From assembly GCF_000773975.1 (NCBI RefSeq), contig NZ_JRUQ01000008.1:1-64000 (forward strand): a stretch of DNA of 64,000 nucleotides, read 5' to 3'. This document shows, one piece after another, positions 54,169 through 61,939 of the stretch. The notes under the pieces were generated by a model. It searched no databases, was not told the origin of the DNA, and worked only from the letters and a program-made list of their open reading frames with translations. The position numbers and the translations under genes are program-made. The DNA comes from Erwinia typographi (lineage in GTDB: Bacteria; Pseudomonadota; Gammaproteobacteria; Enterobacterales; Enterobacteriaceae). The stretch's first letter is position 1. Every line of letters begins with the position of its first letter.

Positions 54169-54485
54169 TAAGCTATCCTCAAAGCATGAATTTAGTTTCA
54201 TTTACTCTTATATTTAAAGCTACCCCTAAGGAAGTCAAATCCATTTCAAATCAATACTTCAGACTATTCATTAGTAATATAACAAACTCAGTAGAGGTAC
54301 AACGTTTGCATTCAAAAATCTTGCAAGGTCCGCTTCTGGCACGAGGCGGACAGGACATGGGGACATGACGTCAGCTCTAAGCGAGGAGCTGATGCTAGCG
54401 GGGTGGGTTCAGTACGATCATAGAAGATCCAAAGTGTGCAGACACTGACTAAATTAAAGAAAATAGCATCTACGCTATATGGACA
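54169..54485. other. Intergenic region between the Mrr-like and J-domain genes
   Basis: Holds a copy of the dispersed repeat at 54327-54392, about 160 bases from the Mrr-like start, and nothing else that can be identified. Confidence 0.4.
54327..54392. repeat. Dispersed palindromic repeat, copy C (two arms)
   Basis: GGTCCGCTTCTGGCACGAGG begins the first hairpin (54327-54351), followed at 54371-54392 by a second, TCAGCTCTAAGCGAGGAGCT. The copy has both elements seen singly elsewhere. Confidence 0.65.
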
Positions 54486-55406
54486 TTAATAATGTCTATG
54501 ACGAATATCATTATACGCAGCCTCGGAAAGTTCGAATCTCCGATCCAATCCGGAATGGGGTAATTCCACAACCAATCCCCGCTGAATAAGTTTATCGATC
54601 TGCATTAAAGCTATTTTATCTACAATAGATCGAGATAACTTAGGCGTTGCACCCAATAATACAGATTTATATACTTCCATAATTCTTACAATACTAGGCT
54701 CCCGATTACTATGCCTTAATTTAATAGCGCGAGTGAAACTAGGAAGCGAAAACTGTCGTCCTGACATGTTAAGTTCAACATGTCCATAGAACATGTTAAA
54801 TAGAATTCTTCGAAGTCCTTCATCAGATGATAAATAATCTATTAATTCTTCTTGTCTCTTTTCTTGAATCCAAGTTCTAATAAAGAGCCATCCTGATAAT
54901 AACGATACACATAATAGATAATATTGCGAATTAGGGAGCTGTAGCCAAGGACCAATGATTGGGTTATCTTTAGCCGTATTGGGAAACGTAAAAAAGAAAG
55001 CGCTTAGCGTCGCAAATACTCCTGACCCCAATCGAGGGAGAAATGCACGGGATCGTGTATCACTCCGAACTTCTGACTTTATTAATGAAGGCGTCAGACT
55101 AACAGTCTGAGTTCCTGTCGCAGTAATCACTTTAACCAAATCCATCACTTGTGACATGGGTATCAACTGTTTGTCATTTTCATCCGTAGATTTCTCAATA
55201 GACTGATTATCAATGAATTCTTTTGCTGAATTAAGGTGTTGCCATAGATTTTTTGACTCATCATCAATAAAAATACCACTAGTGTTGTCTGGATGTATTG
55301 ATGCCATTTTTCTGACTATTGCTTGGCGTAACCCATTTGGGTCACTTTCCATAACATTCGAAAACTTAAAATATGCAGCAATTTCTTTATTATTTTTCCA
55401 GTCCAT
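54486..55406 (-). CDS. Membrane-anchored J-domain-like protein of unknown function
   Basis: The 306-residue product has a compact J-domain-like N-terminus (residues 1-65) with the HPD tripeptide (ASIHPDNTSG) that contacts DnaK. Two hydrophobic segments lie at about residues 130-150 and 160-180, and then a helical, charged tail. No known J-protein has this layout. I chose the ATG at 55406, which follows GGGCAGA. A TTG or ATG upstream is possible. It lies between an Mrr-like enzyme and CBASS, so a defence role is possible but unproven. Confidence 0.6.
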   Translation of the reverse strand: MDWKNNKEIAAYFKFSNVMESDPNGLRQAIVRKMASIHPDNTSGIFIDDESKNLWQHLNSAKEFIDNQSIEKSTDENDKQLIPMSQVMDLVKVITATGTQTVSLTPSLIKSEVRSDTRSRAFLPRLGSGVFATLSAFFFTFPNTAKDNPIIGPWLQLPNSQYYLLCVSLLSGWLFIRTWIQEKRQEELIDYLSSDEGLRRILFNMFYGHVELNMSGRQFSLPSFTRAIKLRHSNREPSIVRIMEVYKSVLLGATPKLSRSIVDKIALMQIDKLIQRGLVVELPHSGLDRRFELSEAAYNDIRHRHY

Positions 55407-55620
55407 AGTAATTCTGCCCAATGAAGTAAAATATAAAATTTTATTTTTTCGTTTAGGTTGAGGTTTAATTAACAAAAGCATTAATGCTAAATCAAACGAT
55501 AGTTTGCAATGACAACATAAGCGTTTTCAGTGAGTTAAGCAATACTAGGCACTTATGAGACAGATTACGTCGCCTCCACCATAATGATTAACGAACCGTA
55601 CTATTTGCAAAATCCACAAT

Positions 55621-55674
55621 TGGCACGAAGCAGACATGCGGGCGTAAATGGTCCGCTTTGAGCGAAAAGCGGAA
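55621..55674. repeat. Dispersed palindromic repeat, copy D
   Basis: Partial first arm TGGCACGAAGCAGAC, then a full second arm GTCCGCTTTGAGCGAAAAGC ending GGAA. Related to copies A, B, C and E. Confidence 0.6.
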
Positions 55675-55743
55675 AGTGATGACAGCATTCTTTTTAAATC
55701 AACGGCGGGGCAGATGGTAATGGCACAGGCTTTATGGTCTGGT

Positions 55744-55768
55744 AATGATCGCTCTGAAAGCGATCATT
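55744..55768. terminator. Perfect 10-base hairpin downstream of cap3
   Basis: AATGATCGCT and AGCGATCATT flank CTGAA. It is about 250 bases beyond the cap3 stop on the minus strand. No T-run follows on that strand, so a terminator function is uncertain. Confidence 0.4.
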
Positions 55769-56021
55769 CCTGCAATCCCGCGTCTTCTTGTTCCGGAAAG
55801 CAGTTTTATAAGCGTGTATGGTTTATGTCAAGCATCTCAACTGAAACCGTTCATGGGACCGATGATTAAGTGACGCCGTACACAATGAACGCCTCGGCTC
55901 GCTGGCCAGCCTGAGTATCTGTCGACTGCGCGAACCGGCAGAGCACGGCTCCACTGGGCCGCAAAAAGTAGCGTTTCGGGCCTGACGACCATGGTCTGAT
56001 GGAAAACAAAGTGGACGGATA

Positions 56022-56519
56022 TTAAATCAGTACCTCTCGCAGTCTGATGGGGCCGTCTCCCCTTGGGAATACACTGGCGCTCAGACTGTATGAGCCTGCC
56101 GGATCCCCTCCAAGTATAATCATTACAGGCTCCAGGCACTGGTAGTCAGGGTTCGCTGCAATGCTTGTCATGGACCTGAAATCATCACCACTTGGCTCGG
56201 GTGAGCCTCCTGGATGAAAATGCCACTCACCAACATAATACAATCCCGTTTTCCATCGGGCATGAAGTAAAGGCCTAAGCCCTCTGACGCCCCGTTGAAA
56301 TGTCGTCCGTCCAGCGAGTGAATCCGCTGGACGGGTCGTGGCTTCCACGATCATTGCCGTAGAACTGTCTTCGCTGTATGAGCCAATCAGAATGCCACCT
56401 GTTTCATTTACGCCAGCTTTAAGACATTCGGAAACCATCTGCTCAATGGTTGAGGAGCTAATGACGACCGTATAAAAAAGTGCACCCTCACTCGAAAAAG
56501 TCGCATCTTTAATACTCAT
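56022..56519 (-). CDS. cap3: CBASS isopeptidase Cap3 (JAB/JAMM family)
   Basis: A 165-residue JAB/JAMM metalloprotease that removes the cap2-made conjugates of the CD-NTase. The motif HFHP followed by SGDD gives the zinc-binding H100-x-H102 and D113, with E39 as the likely general acid/base. I chose the ATG at 56519, after GAGAGAG, which overlaps the cap2 end, not the earlier in-frame ATG at 56645. Last gene of the operon. Confidence 0.88.
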   Translation of the reverse strand: MSIKDATFSSEGALFYTVVISSSTIEQMVSECLKAGVNETGGILIGSYSEDSSTAMIVEATTRPADSLAGRTTFQRGVRGLRPLLHARWKTGLYYVGEWHFHPGGSPEPSGDDFRSMTSIAANPDYQCLEPVMIILGGDPAGSYSLSASVFPRGDGPIRLREVLI

Positions 56520-58311
56520 GCGGCTCTCTCTCGACAGTGCCATCAGGCATCTGCTTAAAATATTCATAGATTCTCCCTGGCGCACTGACCACCCGGCAAA
56601 TGAATTTTGTACCGACGGCCGCCCATAACTGTACGTCATCGGCACGGGCCGGAAATACAGGATGCCAGCACCCGATGCCTTCTATTCTCGCCTCATCCAT
56701 GTCGATCTCAGGTGACGCCGAGGCCTCGAAGCGGCTGGAAGCATCCGTCACTGGAAAAGTTATTTCACTGGCAGCAAACGCAAATAAACCTTCAGCCCGC
56801 CATGTCATAGCCAGGCTGATAAATATTTTTTCACTTTGCCAGTCAAATGCCGCCAATGACTTAAGAACACCATCATCACCGGTACAATCAATGATCACGT
56901 CATACTGACGCAGTGAGTTTTTTGCGACCTCACTCTCAGGGGGAAACGCGCAGCTGAATGAACGTGCACTTGCGTCAGGCAGAATACGATTCAGATGTTC
57001 AACTAGCGCGGCCGCTTTGTTATGGCCAACTGACGTCATTGTCAGGGCGTGACGGCTCAGATTTCCGGTCTGTAGGAGGTCTGCGTCCAAAATGCCCTGG
57101 CTGACAACACCTATGCGCATCAGGTTTTCTGCAATCATGCTGCCCAGTGAGCCTGCACCGATTATCAGCACCTTTTTGCTGCGAATGTCGTTGGCTGCTT
57201 CGCCACGTGTTCTGAGCTGGTCGGCAGCCCAGTTCTGCGTCCTCACCCATCTGATGGGTTCCTGTGAAAGTGGCTGTTCGCGATCCCAGGTTCGATGATT
57301 CCGTTCTGTTGGGCGGAATCCGGGGCGTTTTGTCATTGTATTACTGAGACCGGCCAGACGCAGTGCCAGCCAGTGAATGCGCGCTGGCTCATCTCCAATT
57401 TTGTTTTCCAGCGGAAAACCCAGCAAGAGTAATTCGGGCGCGCGTTGCTTGCGCAGGGCTCTGACAGAACGCCCAATATCTGAAAAGAGGTCCGACAGTG
57501 ATAACCCGCATTGTGCGAAGCAATGGCTGAGCTCCTGCCAGGTCCTGGGGGCTTGCCAAGGAGCCAGAATGGGGAGAGTAGGCAAAACAGACCACACTGC
57601 GTTCGTAGTTCTCGCGCCTTTGCGCATGAACGGGGACCATTTGGTTGTCCGGATTAGCTTTCCTTTGTTATCAAAAAACTCACGCAAAAAGCGGGTGCCG
57701 CGCGCGCCGGGCAATCCAGTGCTGCTTGCAAACCCCCATTCTCCTGTTTTCGATGCCCAGAAGGGGAGATCATCAATCTGTTCGCTAAAACCGATCACGG
57801 TAAAGGGTGATTGATCGGGGAAGGCGGGGAGTTCAACAGCATCCCCGGTTGTGGCCAGTTTTTCCTGCGCAGCGGCGTCAATCCAGAGCAGCAGCCTGCT
57901 GAGTCGCCAGCTGATTCTGTCGAGTAATGCTTCGGGTTCCAGCCCCCATAAGTTACGACCAAATACGATGGGCGTATTCTCAAGGCACGGATTTCCTGAG
58001 GTCCATTCACGGGTAGACGCATCCGAAAAGTTGTAGTTTTGGTGCTGAAATGTGGCTGAAATACCTTCCGATTTATCGGGATAAACCTCTATGCGTATCA
58101 GGGTCTCTTCCTGCCAGAGAACCAGATGCCAGACGCTGCTGTCTGGCATGAAGCTAGAACAGGGTACGGAAAGTTCAGCAGTGAATTTTAGCGACCATCT
58201 TTTGTCAGCAGAGAGCGCCCAGGCATTGCTCGTCCGCATCCTAGGATCATTATTGATCAGGCTGAGCGCTGCCTGCAGCTCACCTGGCACTTGCTGAACG
58301 ACTGTACTCAA
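56509..58311 (-). CDS. cap2: CBASS E1/E2-like conjugating enzyme Cap2
   Basis: A 600-residue fusion of an E2-like N-terminal domain, a linker and an E1-like ThiF adenylation domain. C109 in TSGNPCLENT is the E2 Cys, and the adenylation motif VLIIGAGSLGSMIAENL lies at 381-397, with C548 in GIGCWHPV as the E1 Cys. These positions agree with the reported catalytic cysteines of Enterobacter cloacae Cap2. It transfers the C-terminus of the CD-NTase to a target to prime it. It overlaps cdnD by four bases. Confidence 0.9.
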   Translation of the reverse strand: MSTVVQQVPGELQAALSLINNDPRMRTSNAWALSADKRWSLKFTAELSVPCSSFMPDSSVWHLVLWQEETLIRIEVYPDKSEGISATFQHQNYNFSDASTREWTSGNPCLENTPIVFGRNLWGLEPEALLDRISWRLSRLLLWIDAAAQEKLATTGDAVELPAFPDQSPFTVIGFSEQIDDLPFWASKTGEWGFASSTGLPGARGTRFLREFFDNKGKLIRTTKWSPFMRKGARTTNAVWSVLPTLPILAPWQAPRTWQELSHCFAQCGLSLSDLFSDIGRSVRALRKQRAPELLLLGFPLENKIGDEPARIHWLALRLAGLSNTMTKRPGFRPTERNHRTWDREQPLSQEPIRWVRTQNWAADQLRTRGEAANDIRSKKVLIIGAGSLGSMIAENLMRIGVVSQGILDADLLQTGNLSRHALTMTSVGHNKAAALVEHLNRILPDASARSFSCAFPPESEVAKNSLRQYDVIIDCTGDDGVLKSLAAFDWQSEKIFISLAMTWRAEGLFAFAASEITFPVTDASSRFEASASPEIDMDEARIEGIGCWHPVFPARADDVQLWAAVGTKFICRVVSAPGRIYEYFKQMPDGTVEREPHEY

Positions 58312-59453
58312 GCGAAGCGTCCGGTTTTCTGCGGTTCTGCTGGTTTACTTGGCGTTGTAAATCCACCGTTGCGATCGCCGCCCTGAGGACCGGGTAAAGG
58401 AAACTTGGATCCGAACAGTTGGCGCCAGAATTGTGCGCTTTCCTGAGGATCTTCAGACGCCAGCGCGTTACGGGCAATTTCCGCCGCACCCGCAATACCC
58501 TCATAAAATGAACAGAAATTTTCGGCTGTTAAGCGCGCCATCACGTCATGCTCTGCAACCCCGTGATCTGACAACCACGGCTTACTTTTCTGATTGTAAA
58601 TGGCTGCCCAGCGCGATAAAAAAGTGTCCATCAGTTGAACAAACCCTTGGGCCATAGATGTGGTGCCATTATCCAGCGCATTTCCAATCAGATGCTCCAG
58701 CGGATAGCCTTTAGGATATTTCGGCAGGTCTTCGCTGTTCTGCTGTCGCCACCATTTCACCGCCCTGACAAGGTTGATGTAGTGACCGTTGCAAAGACGG
58801 TTTTTCTCGGCGGTCCATCTGATCTGCGCGAGTGGATGTGTCCGGCCCCACTCATTCTTTTCTCTGTCAGGAAGTACTAAAGGGTGCGCTTTCCATTCTG
58901 AAGCGGGGGCGTCCTCTACCTGCGCACTGTTGCTCTCAGACAACCATCCCGTATTGGGGGTCCAGCTTTTATTCAGGCGCCAGTCAGTTTGCTCTTCCAG
59001 AGAGTTAACAGTCAGAACTGACTCTGACTTATAGAGCTGCTCAAGATGGCTTTTTTCTGCCCCTGACTCTGGGATGGCTGTGATCACCAGGTCCAGTTCG
59101 ACATAGGAGAGGGTAATACCAAAAGAGCGCCCCTGAGTTTCCCATTTACCCGGGTAATACTTTTCGAGGAATGGGATGAACAGGTCCATTGCATCTGTGG
59201 GAGACATCCGGGTATGATCAATATTGGTCACCACGACAATATCAACATCAGGGCGCTTATCGCCGAGCGGACGGATTGCCGTTGAACGACGAATGCTGCC
59301 CTGCAGGAACGTTGATACGACAATTTCCTTGAGTGGTTCGAAATTCTTCAGTCGCTCGCGCAATGTCCTTGCACCACTTTTCCAGTCCTCCTTCTGTGTA
59401 TCAGTCGGCCTGATATTTGCTAAAAATTCGTTGAACTGAGGTTGAAGTTCCAT
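58308..59453 (-). CDS. cdnD: CBASS CD-NTase (CdnD-type)
   Basis: A 381-residue cyclic-oligonucleotide synthase. Active site: G52-S53 (LQGSIRRST), D69 and D71 in RPDVDIVVV, and D121 in ELDLVI. The fold and the ending KTGRFA fit CdnD proteins whose C-terminus is used by Cap2. With a Cap4-type effector the expected product is a cyclic trinucleotide such as cyclic tri-AMP, but the nucleotide choice cannot be read here. It follows cap4 by five bases. Confidence 0.9.
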   Translation of the reverse strand: MELQPQFNEFLANIRPTDTQKEDWKSGARTLRERLKNFEPLKEIVVSTFLQGSIRRSTAIRPLGDKRPDVDIVVVTNIDHTRMSPTDAMDLFIPFLEKYYPGKWETQGRSFGITLSYVELDLVITAIPESGAEKSHLEQLYKSESVLTVNSLEEQTDWRLNKSWTPNTGWLSESNSAQVEDAPASEWKAHPLVLPDREKNEWGRTHPLAQIRWTAEKNRLCNGHYINLVRAVKWWRQQNSEDLPKYPKGYPLEHLIGNALDNGTTSMAQGFVQLMDTFLSRWAAIYNQKSKPWLSDHGVAEHDVMARLTAENFCSFYEGIAGAAEIARNALASEDPQESAQFWRQLFGSKFPLPGPQGGDRNGGFTTPSKPAEPQKTGRFA

Positions 59454-59458
59454 GGTGA

Positions 59459-60958
59459 TTAAACCTTAAATGAAGGAAGGTAGGAGCCATCTCGTTGGCG
59501 CTGAAAGTCAAACTCGTAAAAGACGCAAGTCCCCAGAAAATCCGTGTGCTGGCCAAGATAAAAATTAACGGCATTTGGCGCAGCGCTGAAAATATGCAGG
59601 CTTGCCTCAACCGATAAATCTGCATCCATGACTACATTGGATACCTGTTCGGCAAGCGCTACGGCATGTGAACCGTTTTTCACAGATCGTTGCCCGTGCC
59701 CGTTTGCGGGGGGTACGTGAATGATACGTCCTATGTCAGGCTGATTTTCGAGTATGTATGCGCGTGCTTTTGGCAGCGCATTTCTCGCGATGCTGAGCAC
59801 TACAGCGACATCGCTTCCGGTCCCGACAGTCTCGGTTTCGATAACCGCATCAGGTTCATCCTGCGATTCGTTCTCAGACCAGATGGAGTCGCCCATTCTC
59901 CCTTTCTGGACCAGTTCGATTTCTACGCCTGACTTGTGACCAAGACATTTGCCGGCAAGCATTGCAATGGAGCTGTGGGTATTTAGATACAGCCGAACTT
60001 TACGCTCCGTCTGTCTTATACCTGTGAGGAAGGTTTCTACTTGGGGCTTAATAACATCATTCCACTCAATGCCCGGGGAGGGAAATCGACCTTCGAAGAG
60101 AGAAAGCAGGGAGAGTGTGTGTTCCGGAAGCGCATCCATGATGTCCAGTGGCCCATCGCTGAAAGAGCGTAGCGCAACATTTCTGAAGCTTTCAGGTGCT
60201 TCCGATCTGATCCAGTTCTCTTCCTTGCAAAGGGCTGTGAATTGCTCTCGAGTAAAGCGATAACGTTCCTGACTGCGTAAGGCACGCGCAGCGCCATCGA
60301 AACGGAAGTCCGAACTTGTTTCGCAGGTTATCAAACCAATGATCTGGAAGCAGGTATTAACTTTTTCACGCATCGCTTCAAGCGTGGGCTGTGACTGCTG
60401 AATGTGAAAACCAGAAAGCACCTGCTCCAGCTCTTGGTCTGTGGAAAGCTTAAGATGTTGGCGCCAGAGCTTGCGAACCTTTCCCTTACGGCTCCTGTCA
60501 GTCGTGCCATCAAACAGCTTATCGAGTCGTATTGAGCCATCCACATTGCTGATTATTTCACCAATAGGGTCCTCATCGATAATTCGATCTGTCGTGATAA
60601 GATGAAAAGCAGAGTTGGCAGGTTCAGTTCCTTTTGCCTGTTTTAGCCTTTCAAGGATCGAGAAGCTTTCAGCACCGATGAAGGCAGGGTCAATCAGGTC
60701 CTCGAATCCGAAGCTAGCGGCTTGTGTAACGTGAAACTTGATTTGATAGTAATCGGCCTGAATCCGATCGGGCCCGGTGCTTCGGCGGGGGGGATTATAA
60801 CGCGTAATCACGTCATCAAAGGCTTTAGGCCCATCGGCTTCATAGGAAACTTCTACAACGAAATCTTGTTGGGGATTTTTAAGCCGGGATGCCTCAATCC
60901 AGAAATACCGCGCCTGATAATCATGACCGTGCCAATTAGCCAATACGGAAGTTGCCAT
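59459..60958 (-). CDS. cap4: CBASS effector Cap4 (nuclease plus SAVED domain)
   Basis: A 499-residue effector. The N-terminal DUF4297-like nuclease carries acidic residues around positions 40-50, then QIKF (Q72, K74), as in PD-(D/E)xK enzymes. The C-terminal half (about 270-499) is a SAVED domain that binds the cyclic nucleotide and activates dsDNA degradation, halting phage growth by killing the cell. First gene of the operon. GGGAG precedes the ATG. Confidence 0.88.
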   Translation of the reverse strand: MATSVLANWHGHDYQARYFWIEASRLKNPQQDFVVEVSYEADGPKAFDDVITRYNPPRRSTGPDRIQADYYQIKFHVTQAASFGFEDLIDPAFIGAESFSILERLKQAKGTEPANSAFHLITTDRIIDEDPIGEIISNVDGSIRLDKLFDGTTDRSRKGKVRKLWRQHLKLSTDQELEQVLSGFHIQQSQPTLEAMREKVNTCFQIIGLITCETSSDFRFDGAARALRSQERYRFTREQFTALCKEENWIRSEAPESFRNVALRSFSDGPLDIMDALPEHTLSLLSLFEGRFPSPGIEWNDVIKPQVETFLTGIRQTERKVRLYLNTHSSIAMLAGKCLGHKSGVEIELVQKGRMGDSIWSENESQDEPDAVIETETVGTGSDVAVVLSIARNALPKARAYILENQPDIGRIIHVPPANGHGQRSVKNGSHAVALAEQVSNVVMDADLSVEASLHIFSAAPNAVNFYLGQHTDFLGTCVFYEFDFQRQRDGSYLPSFKV

Positions 60959-61596
60959 GAGATTTCTCCCAAATAACAGTAATGTTTTGAAGCTATCACG
61001 TCAGAGGATACTGTTCAAGAAGACAGTGTTTATTGCAGGTTCTGGAATTCATTAACGACTCATTTGTATTTAAGAAATTGATATTAATATCAAATAAAAG
61101 GTTGTAAAAAATAATGCCAATCAGACTTTGGTTAAACTGAAGAACAAAATTTTTTAAATTCCCAGACGATCCCTGAAAAAGAGCATTTAACTGCAGACTT
61201 CTGTAGGATGATCAACTATTGAACAAAATGACATTGATAATGGTGTGATTATTGGCTGTGTATTCAAGGCACAAGAGTCATCACAGTCATCATACCTAGT
61301 GCCCCCTTCGACTCCCCGGCGTTGCTGGGTTGTCAGCCCGACTGCAGTAACATGCAGGCCGGTAAGCTTCGCCGACTCACTAGAAGCGGCATTTCGGAAC
61401 TGTCGGCTGGGGTCTGATGTAAAAATTAAACACTAAGGATCAAGGATGGTTCGCTCTGAGCGAGGAATGGATGGCATGCTCCCGGCAAACTAACATGGCA
61501 CGATGTAAGCAGGTTCCGCTTTTGGCACCAAATAGGCTAAAGCATACAGATTTGATGAGACAAGGGTATAGATGAATTCTCCATACCCATGAACGA
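60959..61596. other. CBASS upstream region with dispersed repeat copy E
   Basis: About 640 bases. The part next to cap4 is AT-rich and must hold its promoter. Repeat copy E lies at 61448-61530. No further genes or clear operators are seen. Confidence 0.45.
61448..61530. repeat. Dispersed palindromic repeat, copy E (degraded)
   Basis: GGTTCGCTCTGAGCGAGGAATGGA (degraded second arm) followed by GGTTCCGCTTTTGGCACC, the start of the first arm. The order is reversed relative to copy C. Confidence 0.5.
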
Positions 61597-61725
61597 TTAC
61601 TTCCCAGTTGATTTGCTTGGTTTCAGTCCTGGGGTATTGCCGGGTGTATCCTTATTATCACGTCTGCGTTGATCGGGTTTTCCTGTTGATTTTGCAATTG
61701 GTTTTGGACCAGGTTTAAGTCCCAT
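61597..61725 (-). CDS. Small basic protein, 42 residues, with an internal repeat
   Basis: The frame begins MGLKPGPKPIAKSTGKPDQR and ends GLKPSKSTGK. It starts 11 bases after AAGGAG, a strong ribosome site, and has a net positive charge with many Lys, Pro and Gly. The GLKP...KSTGK unit occurs twice (residues 2-16 and 33-42). It lies between CBASS and a helicase gene, and has no match that I recognise. It may be a real short protein of the island. Confidence 0.55.
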   Translation of the reverse strand: MGLKPGPKPIAKSTGKPDQRRRDNKDTPGNTPGLKPSKSTGK

Positions 61726-61939
61726 AATCGTGCTCCTTGGCCTTGTCAGAGGTTATTCCTCAGTATGGATATAAGGGGAACTGTAAGAATTATCAAGCTA
61801 GGATGGGCGGTGGGTAATGACTACTAGACTATTATGTGAGCAATGTCAGTTTTTGACATGTAGCGATCGGTCCGATACTGAAGTAGGTTGTATATTGTTC
61901 GCGATGAGCCCTCAACAATGAGGGCCTCCTCGGAGATTG

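Larger units (their letters stand above)
55407..56021. other. Intergenic region between the J-domain gene and the end of CBASS
   Basis: Over 600 bases. It holds dispersed repeat copy D (55621-55674) and a perfect hairpin AATGATCGCT/AGCGATCATT with loop CTGAA (55744-55768). Open frames here do not look like genes. The GC of the right-hand part is higher, suggesting old gene debris. Confidence 0.45.

Noticed and set aside
55837..56139. Minus-strand open frame of 100 codons near the CBASS end
   Set aside because: It overlaps the cap3 end in another frame and has no recognisable motif. It could be old debris but cannot be supported as a gene.
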